From Oscillospiraceae bacterium (GTDB lineage: Bacteria; Bacillota; Clostridia; Oscillospirales; Acutalibacteraceae), in assembly GCA_031270605.1 (NCBI GenBank), contig JAISXG010000054.1:1-64000 (forward strand): DNA of 64,000 nucleotides, in the 5' to 3' direction. Within the stretch, counting starts at the first letter, position 1, and each line of letters begins with the position of its first letter. Position numbers and translations under genes: made by a program. Below, one piece after another: positions 56,260 to 64,000 of this stretch. A model generated the notes under the pieces. The model was not told where the DNA came from, made no database searches, and worked only from the letters and a program-made list of their open reading frames with translations.

Positions 56260-56887
56260 CTTGATTTCTTAAAAACCGATTGGTTTTCCTCTCCGTTTCC
56301 ATTGTGGTCAGGCGGTGATGCCCGGGGTAAACAATATAGTCGCCCGGCAGGGCAAACAGCTTTTTAACGGATTGGCCCAGCTCGTCCACACTGCCGCCCG
56401 GAAAATCCGTTCTGCCCACGGTTCTCGAAAACAGCGTGTCGCCTGAAAAAATCAGGTTGCCACACACATAGCACACGGAACCTTTTGAATGCCCCGGCGT
56501 GTGCAGCACACGGATTTCCTGCCCGCCTAAACTGAGCACGTCCCCGTCCTCCAGCAGACGGTCTGCACGAAACAGCTCCTGCTCACCGGGAAAGTAGCGG
56601 TGCGCAAGGCTGCGGTTTTCATCAAACAGGCAGTCTGCATCGTCTTTATGAACCATCACCGGTACGCCGGTCAGCCGCTTCACATCGGGCACACCAAAAA
56701 TGTGGTCAAAGTGCCCGTGGGTCAATAAAATATATTTGATCTTTTCAAGCCCACACTTCTCAAGCTCCGAAACCAGCTGCGGCGTGCATTCGCCGCAGTC
56801 GATCAGGGCGGTTTCGCCTGAGGGCCCGTGTGTCAAAATATAGGAATTTGCCTGAAGCTCACCGAGAGGCATAATTTTTATTTGCAT
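56240..56887 (-). CDS. Metallo-beta-lactamase-fold hydrolase (glyoxalase II-like)
   Basis: A 215-residue hydrolase with the zinc motif THGHFDHIFG (HxHxDH, about 55-64), then LHTPGHSKGS (about 131) and FSGDTLF (about 150), and VYPGHH near the end. Such proteins in Firmicutes are annotated as hydroxyacylglutathione hydrolase-like, but glutathione is generally absent here, so the substrate is unknown. Its end overlaps hemZ by 20 bp. Confidence 0.9.
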   Translation of the reverse strand: MQIKIMPLGELQANSYILTHGPSGETALIDCGECTPQLVSELEKCGLEKIKYILLTHGHFDHIFGVPDVKRLTGVPVMVHKDDADCLFDENRSLAHRYFPGEQELFRADRLLEDGDVLSLGGQEIRVLHTPGHSKGSVCYVCGNLIFSGDTLFSRTVGRTDFPGGSVDELGQSVKKLFALPGDYIVYPGHHRLTTMETERKTNRFLRNQDVFGDR

Positions 56888-56909
56888 GAGAATATCCCTT
56901 TGTCATCCG

Positions 56910-57368
56910 TTATTTTTTGAGCCATAGGTCCGTGTCAAACAAAATCGTCACAGGCCCTTCGTTCACAAGGGCCACCTGCATGGACGCGGCAAACACGCCG
57001 CTTTCCACCCTTTGAACGCCCAATGCCCGCAGCTCGTCCATAAACAGCGCATAAAGCCGCTTGGCTTCGTCCGGCGGGGCGGAAGATGAGAAAGAGGGGC
57101 GGTTGCCCTTTTTGCAGTCCGCGCAGAGCGTGAATTGCGAAACAACAAGGCATTCGCCCGCGACATCCAAGAGCGAACGGTTCATTTTGCCGTCCTCATC
57201 GCAAAAAATGCGCAGCGCGGCTGTTTTTGTGGCGAGCAGGAGCGCTTCTTTTTCGGTGTCGCCGTCCACAACGCCAAGAAGAATCAGAAAGCCTGTGCCA
57301 ACGCTGCCGACAATTTCGCCGTCCACTGAAACAGACGCGCTTGAAACCCGTTGAATCACAGCTCTCAT
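56910..57368 (-). CDS. dtd: D-aminoacyl-tRNA deacylase
   Basis: A 152-residue enzyme that hydrolyses D-amino acids (and glycine mischarged on tRNA-Ala) from tRNA. MRAVIQRVSSASVSVDGEIV opening, active-site VSQFTLCAD (SQFTL) and NEGPVTILFDT (GP motif). Its ATG overlaps the TGA of pspC (ATGA), implying coupling. Confidence 0.95.
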   Translation of the reverse strand: MRAVIQRVSSASVSVDGEIVGSVGTGFLILLGVVDGDTEKEALLLATKTAALRIFCDEDGKMNRSLLDVAGECLVVSQFTLCADCKKGNRPSFSSSAPPDEAKRLYALFMDELRALGVQRVESGVFAASMQVALVNEGPVTILFDTDLWLKK

Positions 57369-57652
57369 AATCTTGTGGGATCCCCGTCCTGGCCGTTCTG
57401 GTCTGTGTCCTGGGTGTTTTTTGCGTCGCCCTGCCAATATTGCGAGCCGTCATACATCACCGGCTCCTCGGGCACAATAAACATCGCGATGATATAAAGC
57501 CAAAAGCCCGCGCTGGCCAAAAACGCCGCCGCAACAAACAGCAGCCGCACAACGTTGGCGTCCATATTCAAATACTCCGCGACCCCGCTGCAAACACCCG
57601 CGATCATTTTGTCACTGGTTTTGCGATACAATTTTTTTCCGTTCAAATTCAT
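57365..57652 (-). CDS. PspC-domain membrane protein
   Basis: A 95-residue protein: GKKLYRKTSDKMIAGVCSGV then AEYLNMDANVVRLLFVAAAF are the PspC signature, with one membrane helix (about 38-62) and an acidic, glutamine-rich tail. PspC proteins act in envelope-stress responses. It is the first gene of the pspC-dtd-MBL-hemZ chain, in which most genes overlap or nearly so. Confidence 0.92.
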   Translation of the reverse strand: MNLNGKKLYRKTSDKMIAGVCSGVAEYLNMDANVVRLLFVAAAFLASAGFWLYIIAMFIVPEEPVMYDGSQYWQGDAKNTQDTDQNGQDGDPTRL

Positions 57653-57709
57653 TCCAATCTCTCCTTTTATAGATATATTTAATCAAAATCATGCAAAGAA
57701 TTTTTTTAC

Positions 57710-59890
57710 CTAAGTTCCTGTGCGCTCCACGCTCAAAACACCGCCGATTTTATTGAAACGGGCGATGATGCTCCACAGATGGTCGACCGCATTCACGGTA
57801 ATGTTCATCACAACCGTCGCGCCGCCGCCCTTGTTTTCACGGTAGTCAAGCGCATGGAGCGAAAGGCGCATGTTGGCGATCGCCGAATAGATGTCGCCCA
57901 TCAGATTTTTGTTGTCGTCCGTGCATTTGAGCAACAGCGTGGCGTTGAAATTCTCTTTCACGTCATAGTCCCAATACACTTCGATCCAGCGCTCGGGCTC
58001 GGGGCTGTTTTCAATGGCCTTGGGCACATTGCTGCAGTCGCGCTTGTGCACAGAGATGCCGTGCCCGCGGGTGATGAAACCGATGATTTCGTCGCCGGGA
58101 ATCGGGCTGCAGCACCGCGAAAGCTTCACAAGGCAGTTTTCAACGTTCGGCACGATCACACCCTCGCTGCTGGAATGCTTGATGTCCTTGATTTCCACAC
58201 CCGGCGGTTTTGCCTTGATAATTTTATTATATTCCTCACGGATGTGCGGTATGATGCGGCTCAACAAAATACCGCCGTAGCCGATGGCCGCGTAAAAATC
58301 GTTGACGTTCTGAAAATGCTGCTTCTCCGCGACCTTTTCAATCAGCTCGCGCATGATTTCAGAATCCGGGTGCAAATTGGAGCGGCGCAGCTCGCGCTCA
58401 AACTCGCCGCGGCCCTCAACGATGTTCTCATCGCGCTTTTCACGCTTGAACCACATGCGGATCTTGCTGCGCGCCTCGCTGGTTTTCACCATTTTGAGCC
58501 AGTCGCGGCTCGGACCGCGCCCCTGTGCGCCCGAGGTGAGAATTTCAATGATTTCGCCCGTTTTCACCTGATGCTCAAACGTCACGATGCGCCCGTCAAC
58601 CTTCGCGCCGATCATGCGGTTGCCGACCTCTGAGTGGATCGCATAGGCAAAGTCGATCACATTCGCGCCCTGGGGCAGATTGATCACGGCGCCCTTGGGG
58701 GTGAACACATACACCTCGTCCGGCACAAGCTCGTTTTTGATGGAATGCAGGATGTCAAGCGAGTCCTCGGTATTTTCCTGATTCTCAACAAAGCGGCGGA
58801 TCCACGAAAGGCGTTCATCCATTTTGTTGTCCGCAGACCTGCCCACCTTGTATTTCCAGTGGGCGGCAATGCCGAACTCGGCGGTTTCGTGCATCTCCCA
58901 TGTTCTGATCTGCACCTCAAACGGGATGCCCTCTTTGCCGATGAGCGTGGAGTGCAGCGACTGATACATGTTGGGCTTCGGGGTCGAAATATAATCCTTA
59001 AACCTGCCGGGAATGGGGCGGAACATGTCGTGGATCAACCCCAAGCAGTTATAGCAGTCCGTCACCGTGTTCACAAGCACCCTGACGGCATAGATGTCAT
59101 AAATTTCGTCAAAATTCCTGTTTTGAATATACATTTTGCGATAGATGCCGTGAACGCTCTTGATGCGCCCTTCAATGCGGGCGTCGGGCACAATTTCATG
59201 CACCCGCTCACCCACGCGTTTTTTGATGTTTTCTAAAAACTCGCTGCGGGAGTCACTCTGCGCGGCAAGGGACTCTTCGATTTCTTTATAGCCGATGGGG
59301 TCAAGGTAGCTGATGGCAAGGTCCTCCAGTTCTTCCTTAACGGGGCGGATACCGAGCCTGTGCGCAATCGGAGCATAAAACTCCAGCGTCTCTTTCGCAG
59401 TATATCGCCTTTTCGCCTCGGGAACAAACGAGAGTGTCCTCATGTTGTGCAAACGGTCGGCAAGCTTGATGATGATCACGCGAATATCCTGCGACATGGC
59501 GATGAGCATTTTTCGAAGGTTTTCGGCCTGTTCCTCTTCCCTGTCAAGGCCGGCAAGCGGCACCTTGCCGAGCTTTGTCACGCCGTCCACCAGTGTGGCG
59601 ACGGTTTCGCCGAACTCCCGCTTCATGTCCTCAAGCGTCATTTCGGTGTCTTCCACAACGTCGTGCAGCAGCGCCGCCTGAATAGAGGGAGCATCCGCCG
59701 CGAGGTTGAACAGGATTGCCGCGACGGCAATCGGGTGAATGATATACGGCTGCCCGGAGCGTCTGCGTTGGTGCGAATGCGCCTTCGCCGCAAGAAAATA
59801 CGCCTTGTCAATGGCGGCAACCTCTGCCTGAGAAAACTTTCCCTCAATTTTATCGCGCAGCTCTTTATATTCAAGATCCATGATCTCCAT
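57710..59890 (-). CDS. rel: Bifunctional (p)ppGpp synthetase/hydrolase Rel
   Basis: A 726-residue stringent-response enzyme. HD hydrolase (about 20-170, HDVVEDTEMT), synthetase with GRFKDYISTPKPN (RFKD type, the bifunctional form rather than the EFDD of synthetase-only RelA), TGS domain (about 390-450, VYVFTPKGAVINLPQGA) and C-terminal ACT domain (about 650-726). Both catalytic halves look intact. The ATG at 59890 has AAAGGAGG eight nt upstream. recJ lies 44 bp upstream, the conserved recJ-rel order. Confidence 0.97.
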   Translation of the reverse strand: MEIMDLEYKELRDKIEGKFSQAEVAAIDKAYFLAAKAHSHQRRRSGQPYIIHPIAVAAILFNLAADAPSIQAALLHDVVEDTEMTLEDMKREFGETVATLVDGVTKLGKVPLAGLDREEEQAENLRKMLIAMSQDIRVIIIKLADRLHNMRTLSFVPEAKRRYTAKETLEFYAPIAHRLGIRPVKEELEDLAISYLDPIGYKEIEESLAAQSDSRSEFLENIKKRVGERVHEIVPDARIEGRIKSVHGIYRKMYIQNRNFDEIYDIYAVRVLVNTVTDCYNCLGLIHDMFRPIPGRFKDYISTPKPNMYQSLHSTLIGKEGIPFEVQIRTWEMHETAEFGIAAHWKYKVGRSADNKMDERLSWIRRFVENQENTEDSLDILHSIKNELVPDEVYVFTPKGAVINLPQGANVIDFAYAIHSEVGNRMIGAKVDGRIVTFEHQVKTGEIIEILTSGAQGRGPSRDWLKMVKTSEARSKIRMWFKREKRDENIVEGRGEFERELRRSNLHPDSEIMRELIEKVAEKQHFQNVNDFYAAIGYGGILLSRIIPHIREEYNKIIKAKPPGVEIKDIKHSSSEGVIVPNVENCLVKLSRCCSPIPGDEIIGFITRGHGISVHKRDCSNVPKAIENSPEPERWIEVYWDYDVKENFNATLLLKCTDDNKNLMGDIYSAIANMRLSLHALDYRENKGGGATVVMNITVNAVDHLWSIIARFNKIGGVLSVERTGT

Positions 59891-59934
59891 TGCCAAGGCC
59901 TCCTTTCCTGTTTTCTATAAAAAATAACTATATG

Positions 59935-61974
59935 TTATTGATACCCTATTGTATGCAAAATTCCCGCATTCGCCAAATCCACTTTTTGGGACTGCCCGGC
60001 GGCACAAACCGCGCCGTCTTCATCTTCACGCAAAATGCCAAGCTCACACAGCGCGTCAAGCGCCACTATCGCGCGGCACAGCTCGCGCGCCTCAAGCGAA
60101 AGCCGAAAAGCCAACGCCTCAACACCCCTGTGCCAAACACCTTTTTCTCTCACAAAACGATAAATCCGGGTGATCAGTTCGCGGTCGGGGCATGCATAGG
60201 CGCGCATTTTTTCGTTCAGCGCCTCGCCGCGTTTGATTTTGTCATAAAGCACATAGTTTTTTGCGACGACCTCGCCGTCCCAATCCGAAAAGCGGATGTC
60301 AACCACCTGTACGCTGACCTTAGCTTCTCCCATATATTCGTTTCTATCAAGCCGCACGGCCAAATCCACAACGTCGCCGGCCTTGAAAGGGAATGTGTCC
60401 GCATCCGCTCCAAACTTCACGGCAAACACAAACGCTTCGCCGCGGCATGCCGTCAGGGTCACATGTTTTCCGTTATTTGTGGGCTTGACGGTCTTGAGCG
60501 TCATGTGATACAGGCCGAACAGGGGCATAGGGTTGCCCGCGCCAAAAGGCTCCAGTTGCGTGAGGGAATCCAGAATATTCAGATTGATCTGCGAAGGATG
60601 CAGCCGGAAATCCAGAGCCAAACGCGGCAAAACATCCGGCTGGGTGAGCGCATAGTCATTCACAGCGCGGCGGAAATCTTCAATTTTGTCAACCGCAATT
60701 GAAAAGCCGGCGGCAAGCGTGTGCCCGCCGAAATGAAGCAGCATGTCGCTCACATGCCGCAGCGCGTCAAACAGCGAAAAGCCGTCTATGCTTCTGCCCG
60801 AGCCCTTGCCGATGCCGTCGCTCTCGCGTGAGATCACGATCACCGGCCGGGCATACCGCTCAACAAGCCGCGAGGCCACAATGCCGATCACACCCTGATG
60901 CCAGTTTTCGCCGTCAACGACCAAAACCTTATCATATCTGCTCTCGGGGCGCTCACGCAAACCGCGCTCCACCGAAGCAAGAATTTCGTTTTCTGTTTCA
61001 TGCCGCAGGGCGTTCACCTCGTGAATCTCCTCGGCATAGTGCTGCGCCTCCACAACATCCTCAGTGAGCAGCAGGCGCACCGCACGCTCCGCGTTGCCCA
61101 TTCTTCCCGCGGCGTTGATGCGCGGCGCAAGCCCAAAGGCAATCCCCGTCGCGTTCATCACTTTTTCCGCCATGCCGGACTTCTCACGCAGCGCTTCGAT
61201 TCCGCAGCGGCCGCCGTTGTTCATCACTGCAAGTCCCCGAAGGGCAAGCACTCTGTTTTCAGACACCAGCGGCACAATGTCCGCGATCGTTCCGAGCGCG
61301 GCGATGTCGGCGAAGTCCTCCAAAACGGCTTCATAATCGCCGCCCTCAAGCGCCGCCACCAGTTTCAGCGCAACACCCACGCCCGCAAGGTCATGAAACG
61401 CGCTGCCGTCGTCCGCTCTGTGGGGGTCGATCACCGCCACGGCCTCAGGCAACACTTCGCCCGGGCGGTGATGGTCTGTGACGATCAGCTTGATTCCCAG
61501 CTCCGCCGCGCGTGAAGCGGCAGCGTGGGCGCTGATGCCGTTGTCGACCGTGATAATCAGCCCCGTGCCCTCGGCGTACAGCTTTTCAACCGCTTCCTCA
61601 CACAGGCCATAGCCCTCCTCCATGCGGGAGGGAATATAATATGCCACATTCGCACCCTGCGACTCCAAATAGGAATAAACGATCGCCGTGGCGGTCACAC
61701 CGTCGGCGTCATAGTCGCCATAGACGCAAATACGCTCAAAATCATCAACCGCACGGTTGATGCACTCCACAGCCTTGTCCATATCCCGCAGCGCAAAGGG
61801 GTCTTCCAGCACTTCGCCGACGCACAAAAAGCGTTCTGCTTCCTCCGGGGTTTTGCAGCCGCGCGCCGCCAAAAGCAGGGCGACAAACGGGTCGATGCCG
61901 CAGTCTTCTGCCAGCGACGCGGCCAAATCTTTATTAAATTCCGGCAAGGTCCACATCTTACGGCTCAACAACAT
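59935..61974 (-). CDS. recJ: Single-stranded-DNA-specific exonuclease RecJ
   Basis: A 679-residue 5'-3' exonuclease for recombination and mismatch repair. DHH motifs: GDYDADGVTATAIVYSYLES (about 95), VDNGISAHAAASRAAELG and TDHHRPGEVLP; DHHA1 GGHTLAAGFS near 420; an OB-fold and a C-terminal domain of about 130 residues follow. The start is uncertain: ATG 61974 is only about 3 nt from GAAGGA, so the TTG codons at 61971 or 61968, or ATG 61956, are possible. Confidence 0.93.
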   Translation of the reverse strand: MLLSRKMWTLPEFNKDLAASLAEDCGIDPFVALLLAARGCKTPEEAERFLCVGEVLEDPFALRDMDKAVECINRAVDDFERICVYGDYDADGVTATAIVYSYLESQGANVAYYIPSRMEEGYGLCEEAVEKLYAEGTGLIITVDNGISAHAAASRAAELGIKLIVTDHHRPGEVLPEAVAVIDPHRADDGSAFHDLAGVGVALKLVAALEGGDYEAVLEDFADIAALGTIADIVPLVSENRVLALRGLAVMNNGGRCGIEALREKSGMAEKVMNATGIAFGLAPRINAAGRMGNAERAVRLLLTEDVVEAQHYAEEIHEVNALRHETENEILASVERGLRERPESRYDKVLVVDGENWHQGVIGIVASRLVERYARPVIVISRESDGIGKGSGRSIDGFSLFDALRHVSDMLLHFGGHTLAAGFSIAVDKIEDFRRAVNDYALTQPDVLPRLALDFRLHPSQINLNILDSLTQLEPFGAGNPMPLFGLYHMTLKTVKPTNNGKHVTLTACRGEAFVFAVKFGADADTFPFKAGDVVDLAVRLDRNEYMGEAKVSVQVVDIRFSDWDGEVVAKNYVLYDKIKRGEALNEKMRAYACPDRELITRIYRFVREKGVWHRGVEALAFRLSLEARELCRAIVALDALCELGILREDEDGAVCAAGQSQKVDLANAGILHTIGYQ

Positions 61975-62010
61975 CAATCCTTCATCTTATCGCTGTCATA
62001 ATAAAATATT

Positions 62011-62039
62011 ATTTTACCACCGATTCCACCTTTTTGCAA
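62011..62039 (-). promoter_or_regulatory. Promoter of recJ-rel
   Basis: On the minus strand TTGCAA (62034-62039), 17-bp spacer, TAAAAT (62011-62016); same hexamers as the cdaR promoter. Confidence 0.6.
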
Positions 62040-62228
62040 GCAAATCCGCCGTTTCGCGCTCTTTTTGAAAGAAAAAACCAAAACAGAAAAAGATTATTCC
62101 ATTTCACAATCAAGGTCACATGAACGCTTCAAAATTTTAAAATTTCAAATAATAAAATTAAAACGTCACATTATACGAAAGCAGCGTTGTATTTTCATGA
62201 ATTGTGTCATAAAATGCTGAAATATCTA

Positions 62229-62257
62229 TTGTCATATTTAGAAAAACATGTTAAAAT
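62229..62257 (+). promoter_or_regulatory. Promoter of the pilB-like gene
   Basis: TTGTCA (62229-62234), 17-bp spacer, TAAAAT (62252-62257), 21 bp upstream of the ATG. Confidence 0.75.
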
Positions 62258-62278
62258 ACGCTTGAATGAGGTGATGAG

Positions 62279-63961
62279 ATGCAGGCTGTCAACAAACCCC
62301 TGGGCGAAATGCTTCTTGAAATCGGAGTGATCAGTCAAGAGCAGTTGGAGGATGCGCTCAATGAGCAGCAAAAAAGCCCCAACAAACCCCTTGGGGATAT
62401 TTTGCTCTCTCTTGGTTATATTGATGAAAAACAGCTGATGAAGGCGATGGAATACCGCCTGAAGACCCCGTTTTGGGAGCTGAACGACCTCGACATCCCC
62501 CCCGAGATGTCACAGCTGATCAGCCATGAAACGGCAAAAAAATACACGGTGGTCGCCATTGCGAAAGAGGGCAGCCGCCTGACCGTGGCCACCGCGGACC
62601 CGCTCAATTTCTATGCGATGGACGACGTGAAAATTGAGAGCAAAATGGACATTCGCCCTGTTCTGGCCACGCCGACGGACATCAAAAACGCCATTGTGCG
62701 CGTTTATGAAAAAATCCGCACCAGCGAAGCGGTCGAGGACCTGAACAAAGAATATACGATTGAGGATGTGGAGATCCTCAGCGAAGAAATCAACAACAAT
62801 ATCGACAACGCCCCCGTCGTGCGCCTTGTGAACCTGATTATCAACCTTGCCATCAACACCAGCACCAGCGACGTTCACATTGAGCCAATGGAAAATACCG
62901 TGCGCATCCGCTTTCGCATCGACGGCGAGATGTATGAGCAGCTGAGCATCACAAAATCCGCCCACGCGGCCGTGGTGACGCGCCTGAAAATCATGGGCAA
63001 CATGAACATTGCCGAGCGCAGGATCCCGCAGGACGGCCGCGCGCAGACGACCTATAACGGCAAGCCCGTTGACCTGCGCCTTTCCGTGCTACCAACCGTC
63101 AACGGCGAAAAGGTCGTTATCCGCGTGCTCGGCGGGCAGAGCGTCGCGCTTGAGCGCAAGGAGCTGGGCTTCACCGAAAAGAACTCTGAAATGTTTGACG
63201 AGATCCTCAAAAACCCCAACGGCATCATCCTTGTTTCGGGCCCGACGGGCAGCGGCAAATCAACGACATTATACACCATTCTCAAAGAGATCAACCAGGT
63301 CAACCTCAACATCATCACGGTTGAGGACCCTGTCGAATTTAAAATGTGGGGCATCAATCAGGTGCAGGTCAACCCGCAGGCGGGCCTGACCTTTGCCTCG
63401 GGCCTGCGCTCTATTTTGCGGCAGGACCCTGACGTGATCATGGTCGGCGAGATCCGCGACGTCGAAACGGCCGAAATCGCCGTGCGCGCGTCCATCACCG
63501 GCCACCTTGTGCTCTCCACCATCCACACAAACGACTCCGCGTCCACCGTGTCGCGGCTGCTGAACATGGGCATTGAGCCGTTTTTGGTTTCGGCCTCGCT
63601 TGTGGGCGTTGTTTCGCAGCGCCTCGTGCGCCGCATCTGCAGCCACTGCAAGGTGCGCCGCACGCCCGACGCGGCTGAAATGAAGCTGCTTGGCATCACG
63701 GAGCAACACGACATTTATGAGGGCGTGGGCTGCCAGATCTGCAACAAAACAGGCTATAAAGGGCGCATCGCCATCCATGAAATTCTGGTGATCAACCGTG
63801 ACATCCGCGAGCTGATCAACCGCAACGCTTCGGTCGACGAGCTGCGCAAGGCCTCCATCCGCAGCGGCACGACAACACTGCAAAAAAGCTGCGCGGATCT
63901 CGTGCTGCGGGGTGTCACCACCATGGAAGAGCTGATTCGCGTGACCTACACCAACGACTGA
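62279..63961 (+). CDS. pilB: Type IV pilus assembly / type II secretion ATPase PilB (GspE family)
   Basis: A 560-residue ATPase that powers pilin polymerisation. An N-terminal MshE-like domain (about 1-145; KPLGEMLLEIGVISQEQLEDAL, LGDILLSLGYIDEKQL) often binds c-di-GMP in this family. Core: Walker A GPTGSGKST (321-329), Asp box TVEDPVE, Walker B DPDVIMVGEIRD, His box GHLVLSTIHTND and the zinc tetracysteine CSHC...CQIC (about 445-480) typical of assembly rather than retraction ATPases. GAGGTG lies before the ATG. Probably first gene of a pilus operon continuing beyond the window. Confidence 0.95.
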   Translation: MQAVNKPLGEMLLEIGVISQEQLEDALNEQQKSPNKPLGDILLSLGYIDEKQLMKAMEYRLKTPFWELNDLDIPPEMSQLISHETAKKYTVVAIAKEGSRLTVATADPLNFYAMDDVKIESKMDIRPVLATPTDIKNAIVRVYEKIRTSEAVEDLNKEYTIEDVEILSEEINNNIDNAPVVRLVNLIINLAINTSTSDVHIEPMENTVRIRFRIDGEMYEQLSITKSAHAAVVTRLKIMGNMNIAERRIPQDGRAQTTYNGKPVDLRLSVLPTVNGEKVVIRVLGGQSVALERKELGFTEKNSEMFDEILKNPNGIILVSGPTGSGKSTTLYTILKEINQVNLNIITVEDPVEFKMWGINQVQVNPQAGLTFASGLRSILRQDPDVIMVGEIRDVETAEIAVRASITGHLVLSTIHTNDSASTVSRLLNMGIEPFLVSASLVGVVSQRLVRRICSHCKVRRTPDAAEMKLLGITEQHDIYEGVGCQICNKTGYKGRIAIHEILVINRDIRELINRNASVDELRKASIRSGTTTLQKSCADLVLRGVTTMEELIRVTYTND

Positions 63962-64000
63962 CGGCAAACGGCAAAAATGGCAAGGCGTGTTTTTTGACCG

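Larger units (their letters stand above)
61978..62278. other. 301-bp AT-rich divergent intergenic region
   Basis: Holds the recJ promoter (62011-62039, minus), an AT-rich centre with an AAATTTTAAAATTT near-palindrome (about 62133-62148) and the pilB promoter (62229-62257, plus). I see no gene or structured RNA. Confidence 0.6.

Noticed and set aside
1-64000. tRNA, rRNA, insertion sequences, prophage or CRISPR
   Set aside because: No T-loop-like GGTTCGAAT pattern with an acceptor stem, no transposase or integrase, no terminal repeats with target duplications and no repeat-spacer array were seen in any intergenic region.

Overview
The window is a contiguous stretch of bacterial chromosome, almost certainly from an endospore-forming Clostridia member of the Bacillota (best guess Oscillospirales/Ruminococcaceae-like). 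Evidence: strong AGGAGG-type ribosome sites, sigma-A promoters (several perfect TTGACA-17-TATAAT), spoIIR, hemZ, khpA, rqcP, ylxM, mutS2, a CdaR-type regulator and a dockerin protein. There is no rRNA, tRNA, CRISPR array, insertion sequence or prophage; nearly all of it reads as core genome with small accessory genes between.

Layout. 1-5.1 kb: the tail of a SPOUT RNA methylase, an acyl-CoA synthetase with its own promoter and palindrome, an orphan fructose-type PTS IIC, and a two-gene unit (membrane-anchored XRE regulator plus histidine phosphatase). 5.1-9.5 kb: a two-gene ABC exporter. 9.6-13.1 kb: TVP38-like membrane protein, galactokinase-like kinase and class B PBP in one operon. 13.4-20 kb: 2-hydroxyacid dehydrogenase, pseudouridine synthase, CdaR regulator, then ftsE-ftsX and an M23/coiled-coil hydrolase, the PcsB-like module by which FtsEX controls peptidoglycan cleavage at division. 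20-25.6 kb: an unknown gene, a candidate small RNA, greA, lysS, ispD and a glycosyltransferase. 25.6-33 kb (minus): gap, a DUF4830-like protein, a coiled-coil protein, coaD, rsmD, a uvrC-HAD fusion and ptsH. 33-38.7 kb (minus): polysaccharide deacetylase and ylxM-ffh-rpsP-khpA / rimM-trmD without rplS behind trmD. 38.8-50.3 kb (mostly plus): tRNA/rRNA methylases, ispE, spoIIR, glycerophosphodiesterase, mutS2, a tiny dockerin protein, a metallophosphoesterase and a split corA. 50.4-62 kb (minus): rqcP, hup, mazG, a SpoVB/MurJ-type flippase, nucleoside kinase, hemZ, an MBL hydrolase, dtd, pspC, rel and recJ. From 62.3 kb a PilB/GspE ATPase begins what is probably a type IV pilus operon.

The most unusual items are: (i) corA broken by a 65-bp unit bounded by a perfect 32-bp direct repeat, whose removal restores a normal 306-residue CorA; (ii) UvrC fused in frame to a HAD phosphatase that keeps its own Shine-Dalgarno and ATG; (iii) a possible independent ~165-nt RNA between a perfect consensus promoter and a T9 run upstream of greA; (iv) a second nested structured element on the minus strand at 28261-28355; (v) a secreted 140-residue protein that is little more than a dockerin. 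I see no unmistakable new defence or mobile system; these are offered as candidates. Start codons were reassigned from ribosome-site spacing in many genes, as noted in each entry.
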